Assembly: GCA_022600215.1 (NCBI GenBank)
Contig: JAHZKV010000015.1
Coordinates: 1-8,721 of the forward strand
Direction of reading: 5' to 3'
Length of the DNA stretch: 8,721 bases
Origin: a bacterium
GTDB taxonomy: Bacteria > Chlamydiota > Chlamydiia > Chlamydiales > 2-12-FULL-49-11
Positions 1-6,623 of the stretch are shown piece by piece (the first letter of the stretch is position 1; the number at the start of each line of letters is the position of its first letter). The notes beneath the pieces are model-generated. The model was not told the origin of the DNA, ran no database searches, and worked only from the letters and a program-made list of their open reading frames with translations. A program made the translations under genes and the position numbers.

Positions 1-167
1 TCACCGAAACAATGCCTGGTGAAAAAGGAAACACCGCTTCAGGAAAAGTTACCAAGCCTGCAACGCTCGAAACAGGTGCAGATATTGCCGTTCCAATCTT
101 TATCACCGAAGGGGAGAAAGTGCGCGTGGATACAAGAACTGGTGAATACGTCTCCCGATGTCAGTAA
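1..167 (+). CDS. efp: Elongation factor P, C-terminal end (5' partial)
   Basis: EF-P binds ribosomes stalled at consecutive prolines and promotes peptide-bond formation. Only the last 55 codons are present, read in the frame beginning at base 3 and ending at the TAA at 165-167. The visible part is the C-terminal OB-fold of the family, with the hallmark stretches PGEKGNTASG, KPATLETGA, VPIFITEGE and VDTRTGEYVSR. The protein ends Arg-Cys-Gln just after the usual GEYxxR terminus, so this is the natural end and not a truncation. The modified lysine (Lys34 in E. coli) lies in the missing N-terminal domain and cannot be checked. The next gene, the predicted EF-P modifying enzyme, starts inside this one, which supports the assignment. 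The family call is very secure. Some bacteria carry two EF-P paralogues, and which one this is cannot be told. Confidence 0.96.
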   Translation, partial: TETMPGEKGNTASGKVTKPATLETGADIAVPIFITEGEKVRVDTRTGEYVSRCQ

Positions 168-1000
168 AAACACGAAGCGACGCTCTTACAAAAACGAGGA
201 ACTTTTTCTTAAGTAAAGGGTATCTAGAGGTTGATGTTCCTGCATGGAATGAAGCTGCCTCCGTTGATGCTTACATCGATTTAATGGAGGTAGAGGGTGG
301 ATATTTACACTCCTCCCCCGAGCTTCGCATGAAGGACCTGCTCTGCAATGGATCGGGAGATATTTTTTTTCTTGGACATGTCTTTCGAAAAGAAGAGGAA
401 GGCTCTCGTCACAAAGAAGAATTCACCATGCTCGAGTATTACAAGACAAACACGACGGAAAAAGCCTTCGTAGAAGAAGTAATCGAATTCCTCTCCCTCT
501 TTTTGGGGAAAAGAAAAACAGAAACACTCACCTACGATGAAGCGCTCGAAAAATATACCCCAAAAAAATTACCACCTGAAATTACTACCTACACAGAAGA
601 GGAAAAAAGACATTACCTCTTTGGTCATTTTGTGGAGCCATCCCTCGGCAAGGAATGCTTCTCTATTCTTACGGATTTCCCTGCAGAAGAAGCAAGCCTT
701 GCAAAAACTGCCCTTGTAAATGGTAAAGAAGTAGCAAAACGATTTGAAATATTTGTTGATGGCTATGAACTGGGAAATGGCTTTGATGAACTCTCCTGCG
801 CCAAAACTGCAAGAAATCGATTTGAAGAGGCAAATAAAAAACGAACAGAGCTAAGAAAACCTCCCTACAAAATCGACGAAACATTTCTATCAAACTTAGA
901 AAAGGGACTCCCACCAAACACCTTTGGAATCGCAATTGGGTTTGATCGACTCCTTATGATCACAGAAAAAGCAACCCACATCAGCGAAGTCACCTACTGA
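158..1000 (+). CDS. epmA: EF-P lysine lysyltransferase (EpmA/PoxA/GenX family)
   Basis: Class II lysyl-tRNA-synthetase paralogue that attaches (R)-beta-lysine to the conserved lysine of EF-P in the cytosol. The protein has 280 residues (E. coli 325) and lacks the anticodon-binding OB domain of true LysRS, which exceeds 480 residues. Visible motifs: SSPELRMKDLL (52-62); motif 2, FRKEEEGSRHKEEFTMLEYY (76-95), matching the EpmA form FRNEExxxxHxPEFTMLEWY; FVEPSLGKE (158-166); RFEIFVDGYELGNGFDEL (195-212); and motif 3, GIAIGFDRLLM (257-267). The ATG at 158 lies inside efp, giving the 10-nt overlap ATGTCAGTAA with the efp stop. There is only a weak Shine-Dalgarno, so translation is probably coupled to efp. 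The partner EpmB (lysine 2,3-aminomutase) is not in the window. If it is absent from the genome, the enzyme might use alpha-lysine or another substrate. The stop codon lies inside a repeat copy (991-1050). Confidence 0.93.
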   Translation: MSVKTRSDALTKTRNFFLSKGYLEVDVPAWNEAASVDAYIDLMEVEGGYLHSSPELRMKDLLCNGSGDIFFLGHVFRKEEEGSRHKEEFTMLEYYKTNTTEKAFVEEVIEFLSLFLGKRKTETLTYDEALEKYTPKKLPPEITTYTEEEKRHYLFGHFVEPSLGKECFSILTDFPAEEASLAKTALVNGKEVAKRFEIFVDGYELGNGFDELSCAKTARNRFEEANKKRTELRKPPYKIDETFLSNLEKGLPPNTFGIAIGFDRLLMITEKATHISEVTY

Positions 1001-1157
1001 AGTTTGAACAAAACGCGCTCGAAATAGTTAGATGGGAGAAAAGAACAACATTCCAAGCAACATTAGAGTTGTATTTTTAGCTATTTTTTTTTCTAACCAA
1101 CTATTGAAGTGTGCATAAAACGCACTCGAGATAGGTGGTTAGGAAAAAAGAGCAAAA
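991..1157. repeat. Diverged 60-bp direct repeat (991-1050 and 1098-1157)
   Basis: Bases 991-1050 and 1098-1157 align without gaps at 46 of 60 positions by my hand count. Shared blocks include CTA.TGAAGT, AAAACGC.CTCGA and ATAG. Most differences are transitions. The left copy contains the last three codons of epmA (its TGA is at 998-1000), so the duplicated segment reaches into coding sequence. The right copy forms the loop and descending arm of the palindrome at 1063-1169. The left copy has only partial complementarity to the ascending arm 1063-1113. No transposase, target-site duplication or known family is recognised. It may be a genome-wide palindromic repeat or a local duplication. Confidence 0.75.
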
Positions 1158-1179
1158 ATACAACTCTAATAGATTTTTT
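1063..1179. terminator. Long palindrome between convergent epmA and nadE, probable terminator
   Basis: The arms 1063-1113 and 1121-1169 are near-complementary around a 7-nt loop, CATAAAA (1114-1120). The base of the stem is a perfect 16-bp inverted repeat (TTAGAGTTGTATTTTT at 1063-1078 against 1154-1169). Further in come a perfect 7-bp block, CTAACCA/TGGTTAG, and a G+C-richer tip, AGTGTG/CGCACT, with one wobble pair. On the plus strand the hairpin is followed by a run of six T (1174-1179), which fits intrinsic termination of efp-epmA. The right arm overlaps the nadE stop codon (TAG, complement of 1166-1168), so the same hairpin could end the opposing transcript. A stem near 50 bp is far longer than an ordinary terminator needs. 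Confidence 0.7.
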
Positions 1180-2821
1180 CTTGGGTGCTTCCGCGATAAT
1201 GCAGTGGCTTCTTTCTCCCTACAGCAAAGGATTTTTTCGAAACACGTAATGATGGCGGCGCTTGTAAACGTTTATGCTCTGTTTTGTAGATTCTTCGAAC
1301 TACCTTTAGAACTATCTCTAAGTCAATGTCTTCATCTTTTGCGATACTTTCTGGCGATTTATAATCTTCTACATACCCTTTAATCACACGATCTACTACC
1401 TCATAAGATGGCAAAGTATTCTTATCGCCACCATGGTGACGTATCTCTCGTGAGGAAGGTTTTTGCAAGATATTATCTGGTATCACTTCATCTCCCTTAT
1501 TGATATAACGAGCAAGGGTGTAGCAATCAGTCTTTATGACATCGCCAATCACATTCAATGCCCCCGCCATATCCCCATATAGGGTGCAATACCCAATAGC
1601 AAGCTCTGTTTTATTGTTCGAAGGAAGGAGTAAGGCATCCTTTTCGTTAGCAAAAGCCATCAATATAGTTGCTCGTATTCGCATCACAATATTTTCATGA
1701 ACAGCGCTATCCTTCTCAATATCAAAATGTGGAGCAAGACCCTTCTTCAAATCATCATATAAATCTTTTACAGGAATTTCGATAAATTCTATGCCAAGAT
1801 TTTGTGCAAGGTCACGTGCATCCTTTGACTGCTCTTTCGAAGTTCGCTTTGATGGCAGGTGCACTCCAATTACATTTTCTTTTCCAAGAGATTTAACCGC
1901 AAGCGTTGCCACAAGTGCCGTATCCAATCCCCCCGACAACCCAACAACAGCCTTAGTATTTCCTGATTTTTTAAAATAATCAGAAACTCCTAAGACAAGA
2001 GCTCTATACATATCAGACATCACGCCATGCTCAAATGGAATAATGTGCCCTTTATTTTCTAAATCAATCACAGGAAAATCTTCTTGAAAACCCTTTGCTA
2101 CATGGCGAATGCCGCCCTCCTCATCCACAAAGAGGCTATATCCATCACAAATTACAGTACCACTTGCCCCCACCTGGCACGCATAAAGAACTGGACAGGA
2201 CAATGTTTTCACCGCAGCACGACACACCTCCACTCTAATGTCTGCTTTCGCAGATTGAAAGGGTGAAGCTGTTAAATTAAACAAGACATCTGGTTTGTAA
2301 GGGACAAGCTCTTTCACTGGATCCCATGGATAAGAAGTTCCAGAGATTTTCTCCCCCGCATTTTGCCACATATCCTCACAAATCACTATCCCTACACGCT
2401 TTCCACAAATATTCCAAACCTGAATATTCTTTCCGCGAGCAAAATAGCGACGTTCATTAAATACATCATATGTTGGAAGCAGCCACTTATCATAAAAGCC
2501 AAGTAAATTACCATCCTCTATAATTGCACAGCTATTCAAGAGATTCTTCTCTTCATAGGTAGAATTTCGTCGAACAAGCCCTACTACTACTGCAATACCC
2601 TTACTTGCCCGAACCACTCTATCTAACTGATTTTCAATTTCATCGATAAATTTATCATGAAGCAAGAGATCATGAGGAGCATAACCACAAAGGGTCATTT
2701 CTGCAAAAAGGACACAATCTACTCCCTTTTCTTTCGCTAATTCTATGGTCGTTAAGACCTTATCTGTATTCCCAACCACATCGCCTATGACAGGGTTGAG
2801 CTGTGCCATCATTACTTTCAT
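1166..2821 (-). CDS. nadE: Glutamine-dependent NAD+ synthetase
   Basis: Catalyses the last step of NAD+ synthesis: deamido-NAD+ + ATP + glutamine to NAD+. The 551-residue length is usual for the two-domain form. Residues 1-270 are a nitrilase-type glutaminase with triad Glu41 (FAEMTLCGY), Lys112 (YDKWLLPTYDVFNERRYF) and Cys148 (VICEDMW). Residues 270-551 are the synthetase, with a PP-loop ATP site (VGLSGGLDTALVA, around 293-305), ENIVMRIRATILMAF, and a region aligned to GNKSE-x-AxGYxTLYGDMAG. The ATG at 2821 has GGAG 5 nt upstream and starts MKVMMAQLNPVIGD, as in the family; an in-frame TTG at 2839 has no ribosome site. Oddities: Thr301 replaces the usual PP-loop Ser, SNNKTE replaces the common TGNKSE, and the short C-terminal tail (HYRGSTQEKIY) differs from the usual PxxNRFR-type ending and runs into the palindrome. 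It follows a small gene by 44 nt, possibly in one transcript. Confidence 0.94.
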   Translation of the reverse strand: MKVMMAQLNPVIGDVVGNTDKVLTTIELAKEKGVDCVLFAEMTLCGYAPHDLLLHDKFIDEIENQLDRVVRASKGIAVVVGLVRRNSTYEEKNLLNSCAIIEDGNLLGFYDKWLLPTYDVFNERRYFARGKNIQVWNICGKRVGIVICEDMWQNAGEKISGTSYPWDPVKELVPYKPDVLFNLTASPFQSAKADIRVEVCRAAVKTLSCPVLYACQVGASGTVICDGYSLFVDEEGGIRHVAKGFQEDFPVIDLENKGHIIPFEHGVMSDMYRALVLGVSDYFKKSGNTKAVVGLSGGLDTALVATLAVKSLGKENVIGVHLPSKRTSKEQSKDARDLAQNLGIEFIEIPVKDLYDDLKKGLAPHFDIEKDSAVHENIVMRIRATILMAFANEKDALLLPSNNKTELAIGYCTLYGDMAGALNVIGDVIKTDCYTLARYINKGDEVIPDNILQKPSSREIRHHGGDKNTLPSYEVVDRVIKGYVEDYKSPESIAKDEDIDLEIVLKVVRRIYKTEHKRLQAPPSLRVSKKSFAVGRKKPLHYRGSTQEKIY

Positions 2822-2865
2822 ATAATCTCCACTCTGCAAATAGCGAAAATGGCGTCAAGGGAAAG

Positions 2866-3216
2866 TTATTCCACTATCGGCATCCCTTTCCCGTCCAGCA
2901 TTAACTGCCTTAACCCCACAGGAGCACGCTCCACTAAAGCATGGTATTCCTTTGATATCAAAACCTCTTTAGTCAATACCTGCTGATATTTTATATAAGC
3001 GGCAGCTACCTTGCGTACCAAACTTGCTTGAGTAGGGTATGTGCGACCAACACTTACACCCAAAGCACAGCCACAACAAGACACACCATCAAACACCTGA
3101 ATATCAGCTACACATATAGAACTAGGTGTTGGTGATTGCGCTCTCTCAAAATTATTCACAGAATTGACTAATCCTTGCCACAACTTACTTGAATCACTCT
3201 CTACTCTTCCAGCCAT
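2866..3216 (-). CDS. Hypothetical protein with a Cys-Cys-x-Cys motif, 116 aa
   Basis: I do not recognise the family. The chosen start, ATG at 3216 (MAGRVESDSS), has GGAG 6 nt upstream. An in-frame ATG at 3228 would add four residues but has no good ribosome site, since the GGAG lies inside that extension. There is no signal peptide or clear membrane segment. Four cysteines sit close together (Cys35, Cys47, Cys48, Cys50; GVSCCGCALGVSVGR), which could bind metal or form disulfides. The C-terminal half (about 65-107) looks helical and amphipathic (VRKVAAAYIKYQQVL...). It lies 77 nt downstream of nqrF and 44 nt upstream of nadE on the same strand, so co-transcription with nadE is possible. That it is a real gene rests on the start signal, a full open frame and tight fit between neighbours. 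Confidence 0.65.
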   Translation of the reverse strand: MAGRVESDSSKLWQGLVNSVNNFERAQSPTPSSICVADIQVFDGVSCCGCALGVSVGRTYPTQASLVRKVAAAYIKYQQVLTKEVLISKEYHALVERAPVGLRQLMLDGKGMPIVE

Positions 3217-3249
3217 CTTTAACTCCATCTTAATCTATAATCAAAGGAA

Positions 3250-3278
3250 ACAATAATAAATAGTTGGATTATTTACAA
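3250..3278 (-). promoter_or_regulatory. Weak candidate promoter for the 116-aa gene (and nadE)
   Basis: On the minus strand, TTGTAA (complement of 3273-3278) is followed after 17 nt by TATTGT (complement of 3250-3255). Each hexamer matches the sigma70 consensus at four of six positions. It lies in the AT-rich gap after nqrF. No strong terminator is visible for nqrF here, so read-through from nqrF is an equally good explanation. Confidence 0.25.
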
Positions 3279-3293
3279 GGATTTACAGATTTG

Positions 3294-4565
3294 TTAATTA
3301 CCAAAATCATCCAGTATTACACTTGTATCAATGTCAACCCCATAGTCATATAACATCTTCAACACAGAGCTGTTATGTTGCGGAGGACCACAAACATAAT
3401 ACAAAGCATCTTCTGGAGCATCCATATCCTCAAGCTGCCCTTTCTCAAAAGCTTTTGCAGCAAAGCCCGTCTTGATAGGATCATCCTTTGGCCACCCCTC
3501 TTTTAGATCCTCCTCAGACGGCTCTGACAACACCAAACGATAAGTAAAATTTTCCTGCTCCCTGTCAAGCTTTTCAAACTCCTCTTGATAAATGTTTTCC
3601 TTTAAGCTTCTTGCTCCATACCAAAGAGTTACTTTACGATTGGTTTTCTTCCCGTAAAAAAGATCCATGATATGAGATCTACCAAAAGAAGCTCCTGCTC
3701 CTCCAATCAAAAAGATCAACTCTCGATCATCATCAATCATATGTGACTCGCCATAAGGACCAGAAAGCTCTACCTCATCCCCCTCGTTCAAAGAGAAAAT
3801 ATAAGAAGAGCCAAGCCCCCACTTAATACGCTGATGTACGCGCGCGCCTTTAAAAGGGGGTGTTGCTATTCGTACAGTAAATTTCAACACATTCCCCTCT
3901 AAAGGGTGAGAGGCCAAAGAATAAGCGCGCATCTCTCCTTCCTCTGCATGGGAAATTTCCCTCTCCAACATTTGAAACTTATGCCAATCACCATGGTATT
4001 TCTCTTCCATTGTTTCTTGCCAAGCCTTCGTACGCGTCGTAAAAGGGGGGATATGAAATTGCATATAATCGCCAGGGATATACTCTACTTTTTGATCTTC
4101 CGGAAGTTGCACACAAAGCTCCTTGATAAAAGTAGATACATTATGATTAGAAAGCACCTTTGCCTTAAAAGTTGCCACATTCATAGAAGAGGTAGCAATA
4201 TCAACCTTCATATCTCCTCGCACTTTACATTGGCAAGAAAGGCGCCATCCTGCCTTTATTTTTTTTGGAGGAAAGATCATCGTCTCTACCTCCGCAGGGT
4301 CACCGCCACCTTCTACTACTTTTACCTTACACTGATGGCACGTTGCCTTTCCTCCGCACGGGGATGGAATTCCATAACCAAGTTTTAGTAAACCATCCAG
4401 CAAAGTTCCTCCTGCCTCTACCGTTTCCTTCTTTTCTTCATTGATCAAAAGAGAACAATCATCCGTAGAGACAAGTATTTTTTTCACCGACAAAATACTG
4501 ATAGAGAGTAAGATCCCCACCATTATCAACAGCAAAACCGGTATTAATACGCCATATATTGTCAA
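3294..4565 (-). CDS. nqrF: Na+-translocating NADH:quinone reductase subunit F, chlamydial type
   Basis: NqrF is the NADH-oxidising entry subunit of the Na+-pumping Nqr complex, anchored in the inner membrane. It passes electrons from NADH through FAD to a [2Fe-2S] cluster. The 423 residues show, in order: one N-terminal membrane helix (about 4-25); a ferredoxin domain with cluster ligands Cys70, Cys76, Cys79 and Cys111 (CGGKATCHQC, LSCQC), the same spacing and numbering I recall for Vibrio NqrF; the FAD motif RAYSLASHP (213-221); and an NAD domain with GGAGASFGRSH (288-298), WYGARS, YYVCGPP (389-395; Cys392) and the terminal LDDFG. The GASFGRSH signature, in place of the proteobacterial GMAPMRSH, is chlamydial as I remember it. 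The start is TTG at 4565 with AGAGGT 6 nt upstream; the next in-frame Met (15) would cut the membrane helix. The other nqr subunits are not nearby. Confidence 0.95.
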   Translation of the reverse strand: MTIYGVLIPVLLLIMVGILLSISILSVKKILVSTDDCSLLINEEKKETVEAGGTLLDGLLKLGYGIPSPCGGKATCHQCKVKVVEGGGDPAEVETMIFPPKKIKAGWRLSCQCKVRGDMKVDIATSSMNVATFKAKVLSNHNVSTFIKELCVQLPEDQKVEYIPGDYMQFHIPPFTTRTKAWQETMEEKYHGDWHKFQMLEREISHAEEGEMRAYSLASHPLEGNVLKFTVRIATPPFKGARVHQRIKWGLGSSYIFSLNEGDEVELSGPYGESHMIDDDRELIFLIGGAGASFGRSHIMDLFYGKKTNRKVTLWYGARSLKENIYQEEFEKLDREQENFTYRLVLSEPSEEDLKEGWPKDDPIKTGFAAKAFEKGQLEDMDAPEDALYYVCGPPQHNSSVLKMLYDYGVDIDTSVILDDFGN

Positions 4566-4617
4566 ATTCTAACCTCTACACTACCTCTAACTTCAAAATT
4601 GCCCTATTTATTGTCTA

Positions 4618-4663
4618 TTGCAAAAATACCCTTCATGCCCCATAATAGCTGCACTCAAAGGAG
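4618..4663 (+). promoter_or_regulatory. Sigma70-type promoter and RBS for the first NSS transporter
   Basis: TTGCAA (4618-4623) and CATAAT (4641-4646) are separated by exactly 17 nt, a good -35/-10 pair that puts the start of transcription near 4653. A strong Shine-Dalgarno, AAAGGAG (4657-4663), follows 9 nt before the ATG at 4673. If transcription starts near 4653, the leader is only about 20 nt, leaving no room for a riboswitch. The -35 hexamer TTGCAA is self-complementary, but no good -10 pairs with it toward nqrF. Confidence 0.6.
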
Positions 4664-4672
4664 AAATACTCT

Positions 4673-6034
4673 ATGACACAAGCACATGAACATTGGTCTT
4701 CCAAAATTGGTTTTATCTTAGCTACCGCTGGTTCTGCAGTTGGACTAGGCGCTCTTTGGCGTTTTCCATACATAGCTGGAACTAATGGCGGCGGTGCATT
4801 TGTTATTCTCTATTTACTTTTTACCTTTTTACTGGGATTCCCTGTATTTATTGCAGAATTGATCATTGGGCGAAAAACCCAAAAAAGTGCCGTGATGGCC
4901 TACTCCACCCTTTCAGGTGGATCAGAAAACTGGCGCGGCCTTGGTTGGCTGAATTTTTTAACCTCTCTTATCATCCTCTCCTTCTATGGAGTGGTTGCTG
5001 GATGGGTGTTAAGCTACGTATTCATGTCCCTTGGAAACTTCTCTGTAGGAAAAACCCCTGCGGAAATTGAGGCAGTATTTACTACCCTTTACAAAGCGCC
5101 TTGGATCAACGTCTTTTGGTTTGGTCTATTTTTACTTATTAACCTTGCTATCGTAAGCAGCGGTATCAAAAAAGGAATTGAGAGATGGTCTAAAATTTTG
5201 ATGCCACTTTTATTCCTTTTCCTTATGGCTCTCTTTATTTACTCCACTACCCTCTCTGGTTTTGGCGATGCAGTTGCTTTTGTCTTTGTTCCAGACTTCT
5301 CTGCATTGCGCCCAGAAAGTGTATTGAATGCTCTTGGAATGGCTTTTTTCACACTAAGTGTTGGATATGGAATTATTGTGACTTATGGAAGTTACATGAA
5401 AAAAAGCGAAAACATTCCGAAAAATGGTTTCTATGTGGCAATCATGACTGTACTTGTATCCCTAATTTCCGCGCTCGTAATCTTTCCTATTGTATTTACC
5501 TACAACTTACCCCCACAAGCAGGACCAGGTCTAGTATTTAAAACGCTTCCAGTTCTTTTTGCAAAAATACCAGCAACACTTCTTCTTTCTACATCCTTCT
5601 TTCTATTGATGCTCTTTGCAACGCTAACTTCTACCATCTCTTTACTGGAGATCTTAGTTGCTAATGTTATGGAAGTATTCAATATCGAAAGGAAAAAAGC
5701 GGGTATTTACCTCACCATTTTAGCATTTGTTATTGGAATTCCAAGCGCCTTTTCTGGTGCAGGCACCTTATTCCCTAATTGGGAAGCAATCTATGGTAAA
5801 AACTTCTTTGATATGATGGATTACATCACCCTTTCTTGGTTTACTCCAATTGCTGCACTTTTAACGATAATCTTTGTTGGTTGGACGCAAGAGAAAAAGA
5901 TGCTCTTCAAAGAATTCACCTCAGGTACGCACCTTGGCTTTCTTGCAACGCCATGGTATTGGATAGTAAAATACATTGCGCCACTTGTAGTGCTCTTTAT
6001 CATCCTTCATGAATCAGGATTGATTTCTTTGTAA
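4673..6034 (+). CDS. Neurotransmitter:sodium symporter (NSS/SNF) family transporter, paralogue 1
   Basis: Inner-membrane LeuT-fold carrier, predicted to import an amino acid or similar solute with Na+. At 453 residues and about 11-12 membrane helices it is the usual bacterial size. TM1 carries the signature AVGLGALWRFPY (22-33) and NGGGAF (38-43), with numbering that coincides with LeuT. TM3 has Tyr105 (LeuT Tyr108), TM6 has ALGMAFFTLSVGYG (220-233), TM8 has LTSTISLLE (318-326), and the outer-gate pair Arg30/Asp383 is present. Na2 ligands Thr319 and Ser320 are kept. The two Asn side-chain ligands of Na1 are replaced, by Ala27 (LeuT Asn27) and Thr259 (LeuT Asn286). LeuT Glu290 is Ser263, but LeuT Gln250 is Met223. 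The gene has its own promoter and faces a minus-strand gene ending 16 nt away. The substrate cannot be assigned. Confidence 0.93.
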   Translation: MTQAHEHWSSKIGFILATAGSAVGLGALWRFPYIAGTNGGGAFVILYLLFTFLLGFPVFIAELIIGRKTQKSAVMAYSTLSGGSENWRGLGWLNFLTSLIILSFYGVVAGWVLSYVFMSLGNFSVGKTPAEIEAVFTTLYKAPWINVFWFGLFLLINLAIVSSGIKKGIERWSKILMPLLFLFLMALFIYSTTLSGFGDAVAFVFVPDFSALRPESVLNALGMAFFTLSVGYGIIVTYGSYMKKSENIPKNGFYVAIMTVLVSLISALVIFPIVFTYNLPPQAGPGLVFKTLPVLFAKIPATLLLSTSFFLLMLFATLTSTISLLEILVANVMEVFNIERKKAGIYLTILAFVIGIPSAFSGAGTLFPNWEAIYGKNFFDMMDYITLSWFTPIAALLTIIFVGWTQEKKMLFKEFTSGTHLGFLATPWYWIVKYIAPLVVLFIILHESGLISL

Positions 6035-6055
6035 CAAGAAATGTACTGTGTTACA
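6030..6055. repeat. Short dyad spanning both convergent stop codons
   Basis: TGTAACA (6030-6036) and TGTTACA (6049-6055) form a perfect 7-bp inverted repeat with a 12-nt spacer. Each arm contains the TAA stop of one of the two convergent genes, so the two coding ends are separated by only 16 nt. The stem is AT-rich and lacks a flanking T-run in either direction, so it would be a poor intrinsic terminator. It may be chance. Confidence 0.4.
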
Positions 6056-6308
6056 CTTCAAAGATCTCGTAAGCCCTGCCATTCACATGGACTACATTAC
6101 GTGGGATCGCTTTAGATGAGGCATTACCATTTCTTCTTACATGTCGAAATGCACGGACGCGCCTTAAAGCTCTACGGCCTACTTGCTGAACACTTTCAGT
6201 CCCCTGAGGATTCGCAGTGACTACACGACCTTGCCCATCTTCTCGAGCAGCTGCCACCTCTGCCTCTACTGTTACACCTCTTGCTGTCACAGATACTACA
6301 TCTGCCAT
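6051..6308 (-). CDS. Small hypothetical protein with an Arg-rich central segment, 85 aa
   Basis: I do not recognise the family. The ATG at 6308 has a strong GGAGG 6 nt upstream, so translation is well supported. Residues 1-25 are Ala/Val-rich and mildly acidic (MADVVSVTARGVTVEAEVAA). Residues 44-59 are markedly arginine-rich (GRRALRRVRAFRHVRR), like a nucleic-acid- or membrane-binding helix. The end, VVHVNGRAYEIFEV, looks like a beta hairpin. There is no cysteine, no tryptophan, no signal peptide and no membrane helix. It lies 42 nt downstream of another small minus-strand gene, probably in one transcript, and both sit between the two NSS paralogues on the opposite strand. To the eye the coding sequence is richer in G+C than its neighbours. 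A nucleoid-associated or secreted role is possible but unproven. Confidence 0.65.
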   Translation of the reverse strand: MADVVSVTARGVTVEAEVAAAREDGQGRVVTANPQGTESVQQVGRRALRRVRAFRHVRRNGNASSKAIPRNVVHVNGRAYEIFEV

Positions 6309-6350
6309 AGATTACCTCCATTGTTTGCAGCATCTTATCAAATATTTTAT

Positions 6351-6623
6351 TTAATGCACAACTTTCGATGCACTTTTACCTACATTTAAAACTCCTGCAG
6401 CAGCTGGAAGCGGCGGTCCCGAAACTTTCTTCACCCGTCCCTTAAGCTGCTTTACAAGTGAGCGGCCTCCTCTTGGAGGAAGCTTGCTAACTTGCTCTTT
6501 TTTTAACTGTACTACTACTGGCATACCATTCGGTGGATTTCTTTTACTATTTTCCTGAACACATGCTACATCAACCTCTGCTTGTTGACGTTTATTCCTC
6601 TCCACAGAAACTCCATTCCCCAT
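6351..6623 (-). CDS. Small basic hypothetical protein, 90 aa
   Basis: I do not recognise the family. The ATG at 6623 has a strong ribosome site, GGAGG, 4 nt upstream, which is the main support for a real gene. The protein is rich in Lys, Arg, Val, Pro and Gly, with one cysteine (Cys21), no aromatic residues at all and no membrane segment. Features are a polar N-terminus (GVSVERNKRQQAEVDVA), a Pro/Gly basic middle (LPPRGGRSLVKQLKGRVKKV, about 48-67) and a low-complexity tail (PPLPAAAGVLN...). The composition suggests an extended or disordered protein that binds something negatively charged. It is the upstream member of a likely two-gene transcript with the 85-aa gene and is divergent from the second NSS gene. 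No promoter could be assigned with confidence. Confidence 0.6.
   Translation of the reverse strand: MGNGVSVERNKRQQAEVDVACVQENSKRNPPNGMPVVVQLKKEQVSKLPPRGGRSLVKQLKGRVKKVSGPPLPAAAGVLNVGKSASKVVH

Noticed and set aside
158..1000. True lysyl-tRNA synthetase
   Set aside because: Too short and lacking the N-terminal anticodon-binding domain; motif spacing and the link to efp fit EpmA.
991..1179. Miniature transposable element (MITE) at the repeat cluster
   Set aside because: No convincing target-site duplication or known terminal sequence; without a genome-wide copy count it can only be called a palindromic repeat.
1135..1383. Plus-strand open frame of 82 codons starting in the palindrome
   Set aside because: Lies opposite the conserved 3' end of nadE and has no ribosome site of note.
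2822..2839. Upstream in-frame TTG start for nadE adding six residues
   Set aside because: GGAG sits just before the ATG at 2821 and the family begins at MKVMMAQLNP; the TTG has no ribosome site.
3906..4388. Plus-strand open frame of 160 codons
   Set aside because: It is antisense to nqrF, whose ferredoxin and FAD domains are unmistakable there; the product is of random composition.
4566..4672. Shared bidirectional promoter using the self-complementary TTGCAA
   Set aside because: The plus direction has a good -10 at 17 nt, but toward nqrF the matching position (AATTTT) is a poor -10.
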